NCBI GenBank assembly: GCA_020466095.1
Contig: CM035807.1
Location: 101,306,436-101,370,435 of the forward strand
Direction: 5' to 3'
Origin: Chlorops oryzae
Taxonomy: Eukaryota; Arthropoda; Insecta; Diptera; Chloropidae
DNA length: 64,000 bases
Positions 1 through 11,845 of this stretch are shown here, in pieces. Each line of letters begins with the position of its first letter. The stretch's first letter is position 1. The translations under genes and the position numbers were made by a program. The notes beneath the pieces were generated by a model. That model ran no database searches and was not told the origin of the DNA. It saw nothing but the letters and a program-made list of their open reading frames with translations.

Positions 1-60
1 ACTTGTAAGCGAAAACTTATAAAATTTATTGCGAAATTTTTGAGGATGGCAGCATTGAAC

Positions 61-80
61 GTGTGTGTGTGTGTGTGTGT
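61..80. repeat. (GT)10 microsatellite
   Basis: Perfect GT dinucleotide run with a short degenerate extension to its right. Confidence 0.95.
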
Positions 81-316
81 GGTGTGAGTGCGTCCGCAGG
101 GCTATAGAGCTCTCGACTAGAGGGCAGTGCTACACAATTTTGGGGACTTTTGGGGTATTGTGAAACCGTGGCCTTAAGTTATCACATTGAAAGAATTGTG
201 GAAACTCACACCGAACGCGCGCTTAAAGATAAATACCAAAAGTTAATATGGAGTTATACTGAATTTTCGGACAGTAAACAAGTTAAGGGTTCGGGTAGAG
301 TGTAGATCACCCCCCC

Positions 317-340
317 CACACACACACACACACACACACA
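317..340. repeat. (CA)12 microsatellite
   Basis: Perfect CA run preceded by a C homopolymer. Short open frames across it on the minus strand read as Cys/Val repeats and are not genes. Confidence 0.95.
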
Positions 341-2110
341 GAAACCCACTCCTGCATACGAAAAATGGCGACCAAAGAAGAAGCAACAAGAAAAGGGTAA
401 ACAACTTTAGACGAAACGAAAAATGTAAAGAGAACTCGAGGAGAACGCTCAATGGCCACATTCCAGGCGAAAGAGCTTGCTTGATTGAAATTTATGAGAC
501 AACTTGGCATTTTTCAGTTACCATAGCAAGCGCTCTCAATAGATGTGTTCAGAATTCATCTTTGATTATGAAAAACAATTTTTCAAAAATTAAAAAAAAA
601 AAAAATTAATTTAAAAACAAAAATCCTGCTTAATGGAAAAGTATTTAATAAGCAATTAGAAAAGAAAATTCAAAGAAGTTCAAGGAATTTAGAACAGCTT
701 TCGATGAGAGAATTTCATTTATAAAATTTCTCATGTCAAACTTAAAATGAAGAGGAAAACAAAAACGCCATTCCTCGAAAGGATAGAGAAGAAAATTAAG
801 CGACGATACGACGGACGAGTAACTGAACTTTCAAATGTAATGCTCATCAAATAAAATTCACAGCCATTCGGATTGACAAAAGGAATTGTAGAAAAAGGCG
901 AATGCATGCATTGTCAATGCCATTCAATAGAAAAATCGTATACGTTAGCGTATTTGTCGACTCTGACAGCTTCCATTGTTGAAAAGAAGCATAATAAGAC
1001 AGCGCCACAGTTCGCAACGGGAAGGAAAATGGATACACTCGGGTGTAGGATTTTTAAGCGCAACTAACGGATGATGATGATGTAGATATGCGTTGGTGTT
1101 AGTTTGTTACTTTTTGACATAAACTCACGTTAAATGCGACATCAATGATCATACAACAAATGGCATTGAAATGGAACGGAACGGAACGAAACGAAACGGT
1201 ATGGAGAGGAGTGCAAACATTTCAATGGAAAATCATTGCTCAACAAATAGTAGAACCTCGCTAAGTTGAATCGAATTAGAGAACTTTCAGTTTTTCTTCA
1301 ACTCTCGAAAAAATCCCAAAGGCATAATTTCCGTAAAAGTTTCACATTTCATATGAATTCGACAAGGTAACACTGCCAGACTGGTGTGTGGAAAAACTTC
1401 ATATCAAAGGAAACTCTTTATTTTGTACAATTGCTTTACTGTAGGTACGCTTTACATTTCTATACATTTGCTGATTTCGCTTTAAAATATTGTTAAGGAA
1501 TGTTTCCTGATTTTTTTTTTTTTTTTTTTTGTAGTCTTATTTTTTTTTTTTTGTCACAGGAAAAAGGAAAACCATGAGAATATTTTTGTCATGCAAAATA
1601 ATTTTCAATGGCTTTTGATAAGATTGTGGCGACTCAATAAAAGTAATTTTAATGCTCACATTAAAATCGAAGAATAATGACGCCATTTCTATCGAAGGGT
1701 AGCCATCACCATATACATTCATACATACATACGCTATGGTTTGTATGCTACTTCCATACACATTTTATGCCACATACATGCATGCATACAAATATATACA
1801 TAAGTATACATAGAAATCCTATTGGCTGTCAAAAGCAGAAAACATTTCACAATGGTAAATCCAAATTAGAGGAATGAGAAAAAAAAAAAAAAAAAAAATG
1901 ACATCAATTGTGTTGATCTCCTTAGAGTTTTCGATACACAATAAAGGAAGCTATTGAGTGCTTCCGATTCCAATGAAATGAATTAATGCTTCGTGCATGG
2001 GCGTAATCCGGGCTATGATGAAGAGGGAAATGATTTTTTTTTTTCAATTCAAAATTAAAGCAAATTCAGAATTATGGATCGGTTTTGAAGTTAATTCAGT
2101 CTTAAGGGGT
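341..2110. other. AT-rich noncoding DNA
   Basis: No gene recognised on either strand. It holds a short GGAAC/GAAAC pentamer run (1173-1199), T homopolymers near 1511-1552, CATA words near 1715-1730 and an A run near 1880-1898. The open frames are short, low-complexity and without recognisable domains. Confidence 0.7.
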
Positions 2111-2186
2111 TGAACCTCGGCCCATTTGGTGCTTCAGTGTGTCTCCCTTGGTAGCAGCTACACCAACCTAACCTAACCCAAGGGGT
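2104..2186 (+). mobile_element. SINE/LINE 3'-end fragment, AACCT-type tail, 7-bp TSD
   Basis: A 69-bp insert (2111-2179) lies between direct repeats AAGGGGT (2104-2110 and 2180-2186). The insert has the words GGCCCATTTGG and CAGTGTGTC and ends in a CAACCTAACCTAACCC tail. Its plan matches the minus-strand fragment at 60721-60796, which has GCCCAT, CAGTGTGTC and a repeated AACT tail. This is a 5'-truncated retroposed copy. Family assignment is inferred from the tail and the shared words only. Confidence 0.6.
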
Positions 2187-2965
2187 GAAAAGAGATTGGC
2201 CCCATTGGTCACTGTCAAATACGCCCTTAGCTTCGTGGAGATTTTTTTATTTATATTTTAATCAAACGAATTATGACGATTCAATATAGAAGATTAATTT
2301 TTTTTTTTCATTTTAAGGGGAAAAAGTTTGAGTCCTTAATGAAGTGATAATTTTCAAAAGATTTTTCTATTCGTGGTTTCTTTTGTGGGTCGTTAAATGA
2401 TAAACTGTTATCTGTTTTCACCTAAATGAAGAACCACAATTGCAAGGGCCAATAGATTTTTGATAGAGAGTTTAAAGTCAACGTCATCTTTGTTCCAAGT
2501 CAGAGAATAATCTTCATGGATTTTTTTGTGATTCAAATTTTGGTGTCATTCTTTACCACTTAAAGAACTTCTTGGCTATCTACAGTCCTGAGGGAGCCAA
2601 ACTCTTCCTCTCCTTCGGAACGACAAAATCGTCAAGATTACCTGATTGTCTGTAGACAGAGTCTTCCCACTCTTATCTACTCCATATCATCATCATTATC
2701 AGAGCATTGACATTTTTTATTGAAAGTTAGAAGGATAACTTTTGAAGGTTTTGTAGAAAGTGGCAAGCGTTCATACGAATACATATTTGTGAATTAGCGC
2801 TGCCAGACGTGCTGCGAATTTTGTCCCGCCGGGCCATATAAAAATCTAGATTTTGTTTTTTCCAATAGAGAATGATTTTTCTGGTTTTTACTCATCAATG
2901 TGGTAAAATTTCGCGTTTTTTTGAGCAGCGTTTTTTTTTTTTAAATATATCATATAGCAACCCTG

Positions 2966-3180
2966 GTCTGGTCGGTCTCCGTGGCGAAGTTGGTTGCGAT
3001 GCCAACTTACGATACGAGAGGCTCTGGGCTCAACTTCCAGTTCGGGCATGGTCGTTAGTCTTGTCTTTTTTTCTGTTTCTGATTTTTTTTTTTTGTGTCC
3101 AATTTTTCGTGGTATCACAGAGGGGCCCAAAGTGTTTCATCCATCATGATGGCAACCACGCTAACCAACCATCCAACCCA
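2966..3180 (+). mobile_element. tRNA-headed SINE copy
   Basis: The head at 2974-3045 is tRNA-like. It has an A-box-like TGGCGAAGTTGG (2982-2993) and a degenerate B box (GGCTCAACTTCC, 3027-3038), spaced as in a tRNA. The body contains GGTATCACAGAGGGGCCC (3111-3128), matching GGTATCACAATGGGCC in the minus-strand SINE at 60871-61116. The tail is AACC-rich (CTAACCAACCATCCAACCC). The target duplication is uncertain (CCCTGGT versus CCCAGGT). An open frame covering it is a by-product, not a gene. Confidence 0.65.
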
Positions 3181-3597
3181 GGTGTGAACATACAAACATG
3201 AACAATCCCGATTTCACAGCACAAATGTTTCTTTAGAAATTCTTTAGTTACATACTTATACCGATGATAAGAAAAGAGAGATGAAGGAAAATTCTTCTCT
3301 TACCATTGCCTTTCTTGCCTACTTAGTCCATGATTTCGAAAGAAAAATTTGTGTGTGGAAATATGGTATGTATAAGTGTGATAAAAATGTCTGAAGGCGA
3401 TCATCAAAAGGAAAAATGGTCATGAATATATTTAGTAAGGGAAAAGTCTGTACTTTTTACTCATAAAAACGCACTAAAGTTCCCAACGAAGAGTTTATGA
3501 AATCCCGCATTTGATGATCGAATTTTGAAAAATCCCTATTTACAAGAAAAATTATATGGCAGCACTGGCATGTATGTTTGTACATGTTTACATATTT

Positions 3598-3770
3598 AAT
3601 AGATGACCCATAGTAGATACAGTAAAATGGGACCTTGAGGCTGTAGGACTCACCTCAGATGATGCAACCGAGAGAACAAAATGGACGAACTGGTTGCGTT
3701 TTGCGGACCCTGGGATAGGCCGGGAAATTTAAATACGCAAGAAGAAGAAGAAGAATAGATGACCCATAGT
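3598..3770 (+). mobile_element. 5'-truncated RTE-like LINE with 17-bp TSD
   Basis: A 139-bp insert (3615-3753) is flanked by perfect 17-bp direct repeats starting AATAGATGACCC (3598-3614 and 3754-3770). The insert ends in a short GAA/AAG-repeat tail. One frame reads through to a stop and includes DLEAVGLTSDDATERTKW and LRFADPG. This resembles the C-terminus of RTE-clade endonuclease/reverse transcriptases, where a D..RxxW...ADP pattern is common. The long perfect TSD and severe 5' truncation are typical of target-primed reverse transcription. The perfect TSD suggests a fairly young insertion. Confidence 0.85.
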
Positions 3771-5159
3771 TGCTCTTCCCAATTACAAACACATTTTAGA
3801 TTCACGAAAGAGTCTTACCTTTTATTAACTGGTTTTTACTCCCTCTCTCTCTCCCTCTTTTTCCCGTCTCTCGCAACCTCTATTTTCCTCTCTTTGTCGG
3901 TCTTTGAAAACGCGATTTGTAAATAAAATTTTTCATTTCCATCGTACGTCAAATATCCTGCGAGTTAGTTCGAAGAAAATTTCCATTCGAATCGGAACCA
4001 TTGCAAATTTAATTAATTCCAAAACCGAAGATCAATTTAGAGCGTCAATCACAAACTTTTGAGAATTTTTTTCTCAACCAAACCCCCCCGGTCTTTTTAT
4101 TGTGATTCACTATTAAACCAAAATTGAATTGACGTTTTTAAAGATTGAAAAAAAAAAGAATGGAATGGCGCTATTGGATTTCTTTCCAGCGCGTTGTCCA
4201 TAAATCAAATGACGGTAGAGGAAAAGCATAAACCCGGTTCGGCGGTCCAGAGTCCACGCTTTTTTATTACTTAATTTTTTATTTTTTATTTTTCCTTGGA
4301 ATGCTTCAATTACCACAGCAGCTTCTGTATGCATTGCAGAGAAGAAAGCTTTAGGGTATATATGTATAAAAAAAAAAACAAAATGAAAGAAAGAAACGAA
4401 AGTGTTCGAGTGGCCTTTCCGGTTTAAATAAATTTTCGCAATTAGCTGCGAATGAAATTTTTCTTTAATTTTTGTTGTTTTTCCTTTGGATTTTTTTCAG
4501 TATTTTTTTTTTCATTTCTTCTTCTTTAGAGCTCTGTGAATTGCATTCCATTAAGCAGAGAAGTGAGGGTTCGGAATTTTTACATAATTCGTAATTGTAA
4601 AATTAGGGCATGATCCTTGACAAGCGAAACTTTTATGGCTTTTCATCTTTTGATTACGAGCGCAAGAAACTTTTATTGAATTTGTGTGCCTGAATGCTTA
4701 TTTTTCTCACTTCTGCCCTTTTTTCACTTTTCCCCTTCCTGGCGGTCGTTCTTGCCAAGTGAGTGTGTGTTAAGCTTCAAAGTTTTCGGGGACTTTAAAG
4801 CTCTCTGCTTCAATGGTGACCCTGATTGAAAGAAAAATCGCCTACTCATATGCCAGAGTCTAATTAATTTTATTTTTCTTTTTTGTCGCCTTCAACTTTT
4901 TGTTATGATTCCTCTGACGTGTTTGATTAGCATTTTTGAGAATGACTGACTTGAAAGTGTTGATTAATTTTGAATTTTCTAAAAAGAATAAAGAAATTAA
5001 AACAAAACAAAAGAAAAGACCCAATTGGAAAAGCTTAAAACTAGAAATGCCGCGGTATATTGATGAAGGGTGTCCTCTGACAGAAAAACTTTGTTCTAAC
5101 TGGGGAGAAGTAGAGAGATAAAGATGAGAGGAGGTGGTGACTTGAAGTGAAAGGTGTGG
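3771..5159. other. AT-rich noncoding DNA
   Basis: No gene or repeat family recognised. It has a CT-rich stretch near 3840-3890, many A and T runs, and short unconvincing open frames. Confidence 0.65.
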
Positions 5160-5375
5160 TGGATAGATTTTGCGCGACGTAGAGAGTGATGGAGAGCTGT
5201 GGAGAGTAGTGGGGAGTAGTGGAGAAGAGTGCAGATTAGTGGATATGAGTGCAGAGTCGTGGAGGGTATTGGAGAGTAGTGGAGAGTACGGTGAAATAGT
5301 AGAGAAAGGTAGATTTAAGTGAAAAAATGCGAGTAAAATTGGAGAAATGTGATGTTAGGTGGTGAGAATTGGAGA
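5160..5375. repeat. Degenerate GTGGAGAGTA minisatellite
   Basis: About 15 imperfect copies of a roughly 10-12 base unit (GTGGAGAGTAGTGG) decay gradually to the right. They lead into the GA-rich tract at 5413-5890, which suggests one expanding purine-rich domain. Confidence 0.8.
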
Positions 5376-5412
5376 GATGTGAAATGATTAAGAGGGCTAA
5401 CTCAGTTCAGAT

Positions 5413-5890
<478 letters not shown>

Positions 5891-6039
5891 AGAGAAAGAG
5901 GGACAAAATTCCTCATTAACAGCAAAAGGACTTTCACGAAAGATCTTGCTAACTCTCCCCATATGATGCTCGAATTTTCTATCGAGTATACACTTCATTA
6001 CCATAAAGTTTGACGTTCAAATAGTCAAAGTTAATCATA

Positions 6040-6450
6040 AAATAGAAGCAGTCAGCGTATCGTGGAAAGCCATTTCCGATTCTGTTGTCTTTTCCGTACG
6101 CATTCGAGCTTAAGAGCGTGAGTGCGTGAGGGTTCTACTTTTTCCTGATTATACAGCGATGCATAATCAAATTTTGGTGTGAGGTGAGCCCGGAGCACGT
6201 ATAGCGAAATCGTCATTTTAAAATTATATCGCGAATTATTACGAAACCACTTCGAAGATTGACGTACCATAACGTAACGCAGTCGGTGAGGTGCGGAGCG
6301 GCAAAGCAATGTGAAGCAAGTCGCGCAACAAGGGCAAACAGGAAACGGATGTAGTTGGATGTTGTAGTGCGAAAAAATTAGCATACCCACGCTTGTTGCG
6401 GCCGTGTTCAGCGAGTGTTCAACACTGTTTTTGATGATTTTGCATTCGAA
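6040..6450. other. Single-copy, CG-richer island, function unknown
   Basis: Base composition is more balanced than the neighbourhood, and CG words are frequent (GTGCGGAGCGGC, CAAGTCGCGCAAC, TTGCGGCCGTG). It does not repeat elsewhere in the window. A 112-codon minus-strand frame (6052-6390) has no recognisable domain. It could be a noncoding first exon, a regulatory element or an old gene relic. I see no clear initiator plus downstream promoter element here. Confidence 0.3.
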
Positions 6451-7149
6451 ATTCGGTGTTCTTGTTATTGGCAGTGTATTTTTAGAAAAAATTTTCTTTT
6501 CCTCTTCTCACTTTTTTTATTTTAAATTTTTTTCTTTTTTGCAAGCAATAAGCTTTTAACTTTCTTCATGAAGCCAATTGTTTATTTTACTGGAAGACGT
6601 TTTTCTTTTTTGTCGTGTTTTATTTTGTACGAAACTTTGTTTTTTGTAGTGCTAATTGACTTCACTCGATTTCGGGAATTTCTCTTCAAGTGCTTTCGTG
6701 TTTTGTGGAAATGTCTGAATCACTAAAGTGGTGTTGTTTGGGTTCTTTTTTTTTCTTTTTAAGATATAAGAAAGTGTGGTTGACTATGGTAAATTCTTAA
6801 ATTGATTTTTTAAATTGATATATTTCAATATTCTTGAGAGGTGGCTTAGAAGTTGGGCGCATACATGAAACATTTCAGGAGTTTTTTCGGCTAGTGGTTT
6901 GATATCCTAATACGATTGTTCCATTTTATTACTTATCTTTTTTCAAAATTGGAAAGACTTTAATTTAGTACTAAGGTTTTTTCTGCGTGGTTTAAGTGGC
7001 ACCTAAAAGAGAACTAATCAGATGAAAGCGATTTTACCATCATATTGTGCCTGAAGCGTAACCCAACACCTTTAAGATAATCCAAAGATAAGTGCATAGG
7101 GTTTAGTTACCTGGTCTTGAGAAAACTGCTGAAGTAAAACGGAAGAAAG

Positions 7150-7712
7150 AAAAAACACCCCTCCTCTTACCAGACAGAATGAAGTGTCAAGAAATCACTA
7201 GAGATTTCTGCGACAAGAAAATCCAACGGAAATTGAAGGCAAGCTGTACACAAAAGTCGTCAGGCCCGCACTCTTGTACCCGTCCGACTTTTGGACCATG
7301 TATAAAACGACAGTTAAATAACTGCGACTGAGATGAAAATTTTATGGACCAAACTTTATCACATTAAGATCAAAAATATCCGAGGCAGCTTATTCATTCA
7401 TAAGCCCATCACTGAAGCGCTCAATCTTAGTCAGATGCGATCGTATTGCCATGTTCAAAGGCGACGGCGGAGAACCCTGAAAAAAAAAATGCAGAATCCA
7501 CGACTGTTCTAGCAAATGACCGGAGGGCAGGCAGACCGAAAAATATGTGGATCGATCAGATGAAACAATATCAGAGAATGATGGGTATCAGTGATGACAT
7601 GATTAAAAACCGGAATGCCTTCAGAAAGGTGCTGGGATCATAAACCTACACCTCAGTAGCACCATGAGGGAACTCCAAAATAGTTCAACAATTGATAAGA
7701 AGAAGAAGATGG
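7150..7712 (+). pseudogene. RTE-like LINE reverse transcriptase relic (C-terminal part)
   Basis: Translated pieces in several frames give VVRPALLYPSDFWTM (near 7255-7300) and GRPKNMWIDQMKQYQRMMG (near 7527-7585), then NRNAFRKVLGS and a stop at 7641-7643. These match the end of RTE/BovB-type proteins, where VVRPALLYGSECW and GRPKKTW are family hallmarks. Stops and frameshifts lie between the pieces, so it is dead. The 3' end carries a GATAAGAAGAAGAAGAT tail. It is older than the copy at 3615-3753. Confidence 0.85.
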
Positions 7713-9670
7713 CGTTGATTCTTTGAAGGTTTTTAAGGGATTTTCTTTGCTTTCAATTATTTTTTCCATTTTATTTGAAATACAATACTTGCCAAACAAT
7801 AAAAGTTATTGGCATTGTGTGTTTTAAAAGGCCCGCAATTCAAAAGCTTTCTTAAATTGCTGGTAATCTAATAAAGGTTCAAGCCCATACCTTTTTACTT
7901 GTTCTCATTTCATTTCTTTTCCTGTTAAAAAAAAAAAAAAAAAAAATTAAAGACTTTCCTTTTTATTATTTTTCCTCTTTTGTGTGTACTTTGTGAAAAA
8001 AAAAGAAAATTCCAAAAATAAAGAAAGCCAAAAAATAAAAGCGGAAAAAAGAAAATTCGCAATTTCAATTGAAATGCGTTCCATGAATTTTTAGTTTTTT
8101 ATACAAATTTATGGCAACAGCTGTCGCCAAAGCAAACGCACTAAAACGTCGGCAATCGTACACACATATATAGGTATGAAGAAAACAAAACCCCAAGAGC
8201 AAAAAAAAAAAACCAGCTTCTTACCTTTTCCATAGATCAAATGCATTCAACCACATCCAACTACGAATCCAGGGAGGACCAAGAAATGGAAGAGGCATAC
8301 AGATGCAAGCAATACCTACGGCTTGTTTGTGTTGAGGGAAATTATTAAAATTTTTCGGAATAAATCTTTGTATGTGCGAAAATTTTGCGGAAATGTGCTG
8401 CCGTAGATGGAAAAGCGCGCTAAGAAAAATGTTATTCGGCAAGGCACTTCGCCCTTTTCGGCTTCTTTTTCTTAATTTTTTTTTTTTTGGCATGATACAT
8501 AAATGCAATGAAAACGTACGCCTTTGCTATGGCCTTTCAACTCATTTGCGCGGTCGGTAGCTATAGCTGAATGTAAAAATAGAAATCAGACGCCAGAACT
8601 ACGGAAGCACGAAGTTGAGTGAATTCTGTAGGGGAGGGGGGGGTGTTCAAGTCCGTCCGTCCGTCTCGTCGGTCCGTCTAACCGTCCGTGTATAAAAACT
8701 GAAGAAATGTAACTAAAAACCGAATAAAGGAACCTGCATAGAAGCGGTAGGGAAAATCAAAATCAACGAAAATGAGCGCAAAAAAGAAAATGAAAATGGT
8801 GTGGGGGAAAAACCGAAATTATTTTTATGATTATGTTTATTATAATCGTTGCATACTTCTTTGGGCAAACGTTCGTGGCATTGCAGAGATGTTGGTGCTG
8901 CTTGCTTAGAGGAGGGCAAAAAAGCCAAGGGACAAGAGAGAAAAGAAAATTTAATATTCCATTTCAGCTTTATTTGAGATTTTCGCCGTTATTTTAATAT
9001 TTTTCAGACGGAAGTAAACTGGTCGGAGACTGAATCGCGTAAATAATTTCTTCCGCAAATGTAATACTGAATGCGGTTAATGTTGCTTAAAGGGGGTCTT
9101 TTCTTTTAACTCGAATAGGGATTTAAGTTTGTCATTTTTTATTGGTATTTATTATTTGCCAGATGAATGAATATCTATGGCTTTATTATATTGTTTAAAA
9201 GATAAAGATTTTAAGCTTGTTTTTTCGGGATCACTTAAAACTCAGGTTTCTCAGTTGGGGAATTTTTGTTATTAACTGATTCTTCATCTTCTTTCGTCTT
9301 TAAATTTCCGGGTCTATCCTGGGGTCCACAATTTTTTATTAAATGATGAAAATGAAATATCATTTTCGGATTGATTGTTGCTTAACTTATGGCATTAAAG
9401 GTGCATGGACTAGAAGAAATATTTCTAACCGAAAAGTTGGTAATATTTTTATTTAACCTTTGATTAATATTCTTAGTTTTTGTGTTCATATTTTTGCGGC
9501 TTAGGGTCCAAACATTTCTGATATGAAATCCAAATTTTTTTTTGGAAAAGGAAAAAAATCATTATTTTTAGTTTTACATAAAAAACCCGAATGGTTGATC
9601 GTATAATTGGAACTCTTGTTGTAGGTTAAGGATAGAAGTGGAAGATATTTTCTGTCAGTATTTTCCCCTA
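7713..9670. other. Noncoding DNA with CCGT microsatellite
   Basis: No gene recognised. A degenerate CCGT/CGTC run lies at 8651-8689. A runs occur near 7926-7945. The open frames near 8221-8560 and 8713-8928 have no recognisable family. Confidence 0.6.
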
Positions 9671-10410
9671 TAAGGGGCTATCTCTAGTCCTGTTAGAAAT
9701 GACCCAGTAAATAATTTAGGAGAAATGCCACAATTGAGGAGTGAAGGAGTAATGACGCTTTCGTCCATTCGGACTTTTAACGAGCAATCCGAAATGGAGC
9801 AACGCAGGAGTAATGAAATTTTCATCCATTCTGAGCATAAGTGAGCGATCCGAAATCAAAATAAACTTAAGTTAAATTTGATTTCAAACTTATAAATGAA
9901 AAAATCCCATACTTTCGATTTGGCAAACACGGTGTCGAGTGTGAACACCTGACTAGGAGTCGAGAGTTCCGAGGTTCAAACTCCACAACAGGAGAATCAA
10001 AAGCAGAAAATCAACATTTAGAGAAATAGGTAATATTATAAAATACTCAAAAACCGAAAAATTAATTCAGGAGCTACAAAGTATTAATCAACTTGTGCTC
10101 CTTCTGGAGCTACAAAATATTACTCCATTTTTGCTCATTCAGGAGATTCAAAGGATTACTCACTATTTTGCTATTACTCTCCTTGTCCTCCATTTGGAGA
10201 TCAAAAAGAGTAGTCGTTTTGATCTCCATTGGGAGCTCAAAAGGATTGCTTGCCCGTAAGGACATGCAATGCAAAAAAAAGTACAAAATAAATGAGGCTC
10301 GGAGAAACAGAAATTAAAAACTTCAACTTTTGTATAAAAAAATACTTCAGAAAATTTCTTATTCCTTTCTGAAGTTTTTAATTTCGGACAGACCTGGAGA
10401 TAGCCCCTAA
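9671..10410. mobile_element. TIR element, GGGGCTATCTC family, TAA target duplication
   Basis: The ends at 9674 (GGGGCTATCTCTAGTCCTG) and 10407 are inverted repeats. The right end, read on the minus strand, is GGGGCTATCTCCAGGTCTG. Flanking TAA at 9671-9673 and 10408-10410 fits a 3-bp target duplication, as PIF/Harbinger elements make (TWA). The right arm contains CTGAAGTTTTTAATTTC, related to the hairpin MITE at 13207-13315 and the fragment at 52889-52965. The interior has a tRNA-like cassette (9921-9990), direct repeats of GGAGCTACAAAATATTACTC type, and no transposase. Confidence 0.7.
9921..9990 (+). other. tRNA-like cassette inside TIR element
   Basis: Over about 100 bases this matches the plus-strand cassette at 38696-38775. 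Shared words are GAACAC.TGACTAG, TCGAGA.TTCC and AGGTTCAAA, plus the upstream ATAAATGAA.AAATCCC. It has a B-box-like GGTTCAAACTCC (9973-9984) with an A-box-like CGGTGTCGAGTG upstream. It does not fold into a convincing full tRNA. I read it as a degenerate Pol III promoter cassette. Confidence 0.5.
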
Positions 10411-10414
10411 GAAC

Positions 10415-11845
10415 CCAAGCGACACAACTTGTCTTTAAACGGTCTTCAAGAGCGCTCAGAGACTAATTAATGAGAGCTAATGCTCTCCGATAAGCTCTTT
10501 AAGCGCTCTTGAAGACCTTCTAAAGACTAAAAGGACGCAAAAAGGCGGGGGCTTAGGGGCCTTATGAGAGTTTTTAGAGACTTGGCAAAAAATCAGTTTT
10601 CTTTCTAGGAAGTCTTTGAGAACTGTTTGAAAGATCTTTAAAACATCTTTAAGAGTTCTTTGAAAGACTGGATTATGATGTCATCATCAGTCAGTGTGCG
10701 TGATAGGGACGCAGATATGCTCATACGTTTTATAAATTATATCCTATTTCTTTTTCTTTAAGAAGAAACACAAAAGACGTCCTACATATTCAATGTTGGA
10801 AATATTTTGAACACAAAAGGACATGTGTGAAGATTATAATGTAATAAAAAAATATGAAAAATTGTAATGAAATATCTCGATTATTTGAACATAAAAATGA
10901 AAACGGAGATCAGTTCATCGGCAATATGATATATTCTACCCCACTAAATTTTCACGCGCCTTTAAAATATTAATGTTTTGCAAAAAATTTTAAGTTTAAA
11001 AATCGTTATTTTTTAAATTTTCTTTCCGATTCTTTTAAATTTTATTCTGTAATAATAGAAAACTTATTTGAGGCATTTTCCCTTCTGAATTTAAAATCAA
11101 CAATTTTATAAGGCATAAAAAAGTTTCGTTTGATTGTTTTAAAATAAAATCATGCAACTTCGTTCCAAAAAGATGGCGGATTTTCAAATGTCTTTTGAAG
11201 ACCTTCTGAAAATTGAAACGTCTCAATAGTGAGTAGACAAACTTAGAGTTGCATCAGAATTTTTTTGTTTCAATCTAAATAACACCCCTGGTAAGAGTTG
11301 CATTTGTATTTTGCTTTTGTTATTTCTGTTCTAACTTGTTAATGTCAACCCTGCGTAAATTAGAAAAATGTCAAAAACAAGCAATAAAATCTAATGACTC
11401 ACTATTCCCTCTCAATAAGTTTTTTGTAAGAGTTTCCAAAGACGAGGCGTCACTGGAAATCTCTGAAAGGTCTTTTTAAACCTACCTATAGGCCTACTCT
11501 CACAAAGCTCTTTAAAATGTGTTTTGAAGAGTTTTCTAAATATGAATGTGTTACCTCTTTGAAATACCAATATGAGAGTTTCCGAAGAGTTAAAAAAAAC
11601 GTTATCGGAAATCGGTCTTCGGACGCTGTTCAAAGAGTTTATTGAGAGCTTTCTAAGACATCCGATTTTTGAAGTATTCTAAAGACGTTTGAAAGAGTTT
11701 TTTGAGACAAGATATTTTTTAAAGTTTTTATTATACTTTTTAGAGAGTTTTCAAAGACATTAAGTTTTTCAAAGACCTTCTAAAGAGCATTTAAAGAGTT
11801 TTATGTCTAAGAATACTCTCCAAATTTGATATCTGTGTCGCTTGG
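10415..11845. mobile_element. 1.43-kb TIR element, CCAAGCGACACA ends, internally repetitive
   Basis: Perfect 12-bp inverted ends CCAAGCGACACA lie at 10415-10426 and 11834-11845. The interior is built from short motifs in both orientations, such as GAAGACCTTCTAAAGA (10511-10526; near copies at 11197 and 11771), AAAGAGTTTT and TCTTTAAA. There is no coding capacity and no clear target duplication. It begins only 7 bp after the preceding TIR element ends. It is probably a non-autonomous fold-back or hAT/Mutator-type element, class undetermined. Confidence 0.6.

Noticed and set aside
2160..2180. Telomere-like CCTAA repeats
   Set aside because: The AACCTAACCTAACCC run is only three units, sits between a target duplication and is the tail of a retroposed fragment. 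Flies lack canonical short telomere repeats.
6052..6390. 112-codon minus-strand frame
   Set aside because: No recognisable family. Kept only as part of a CG-richer island.
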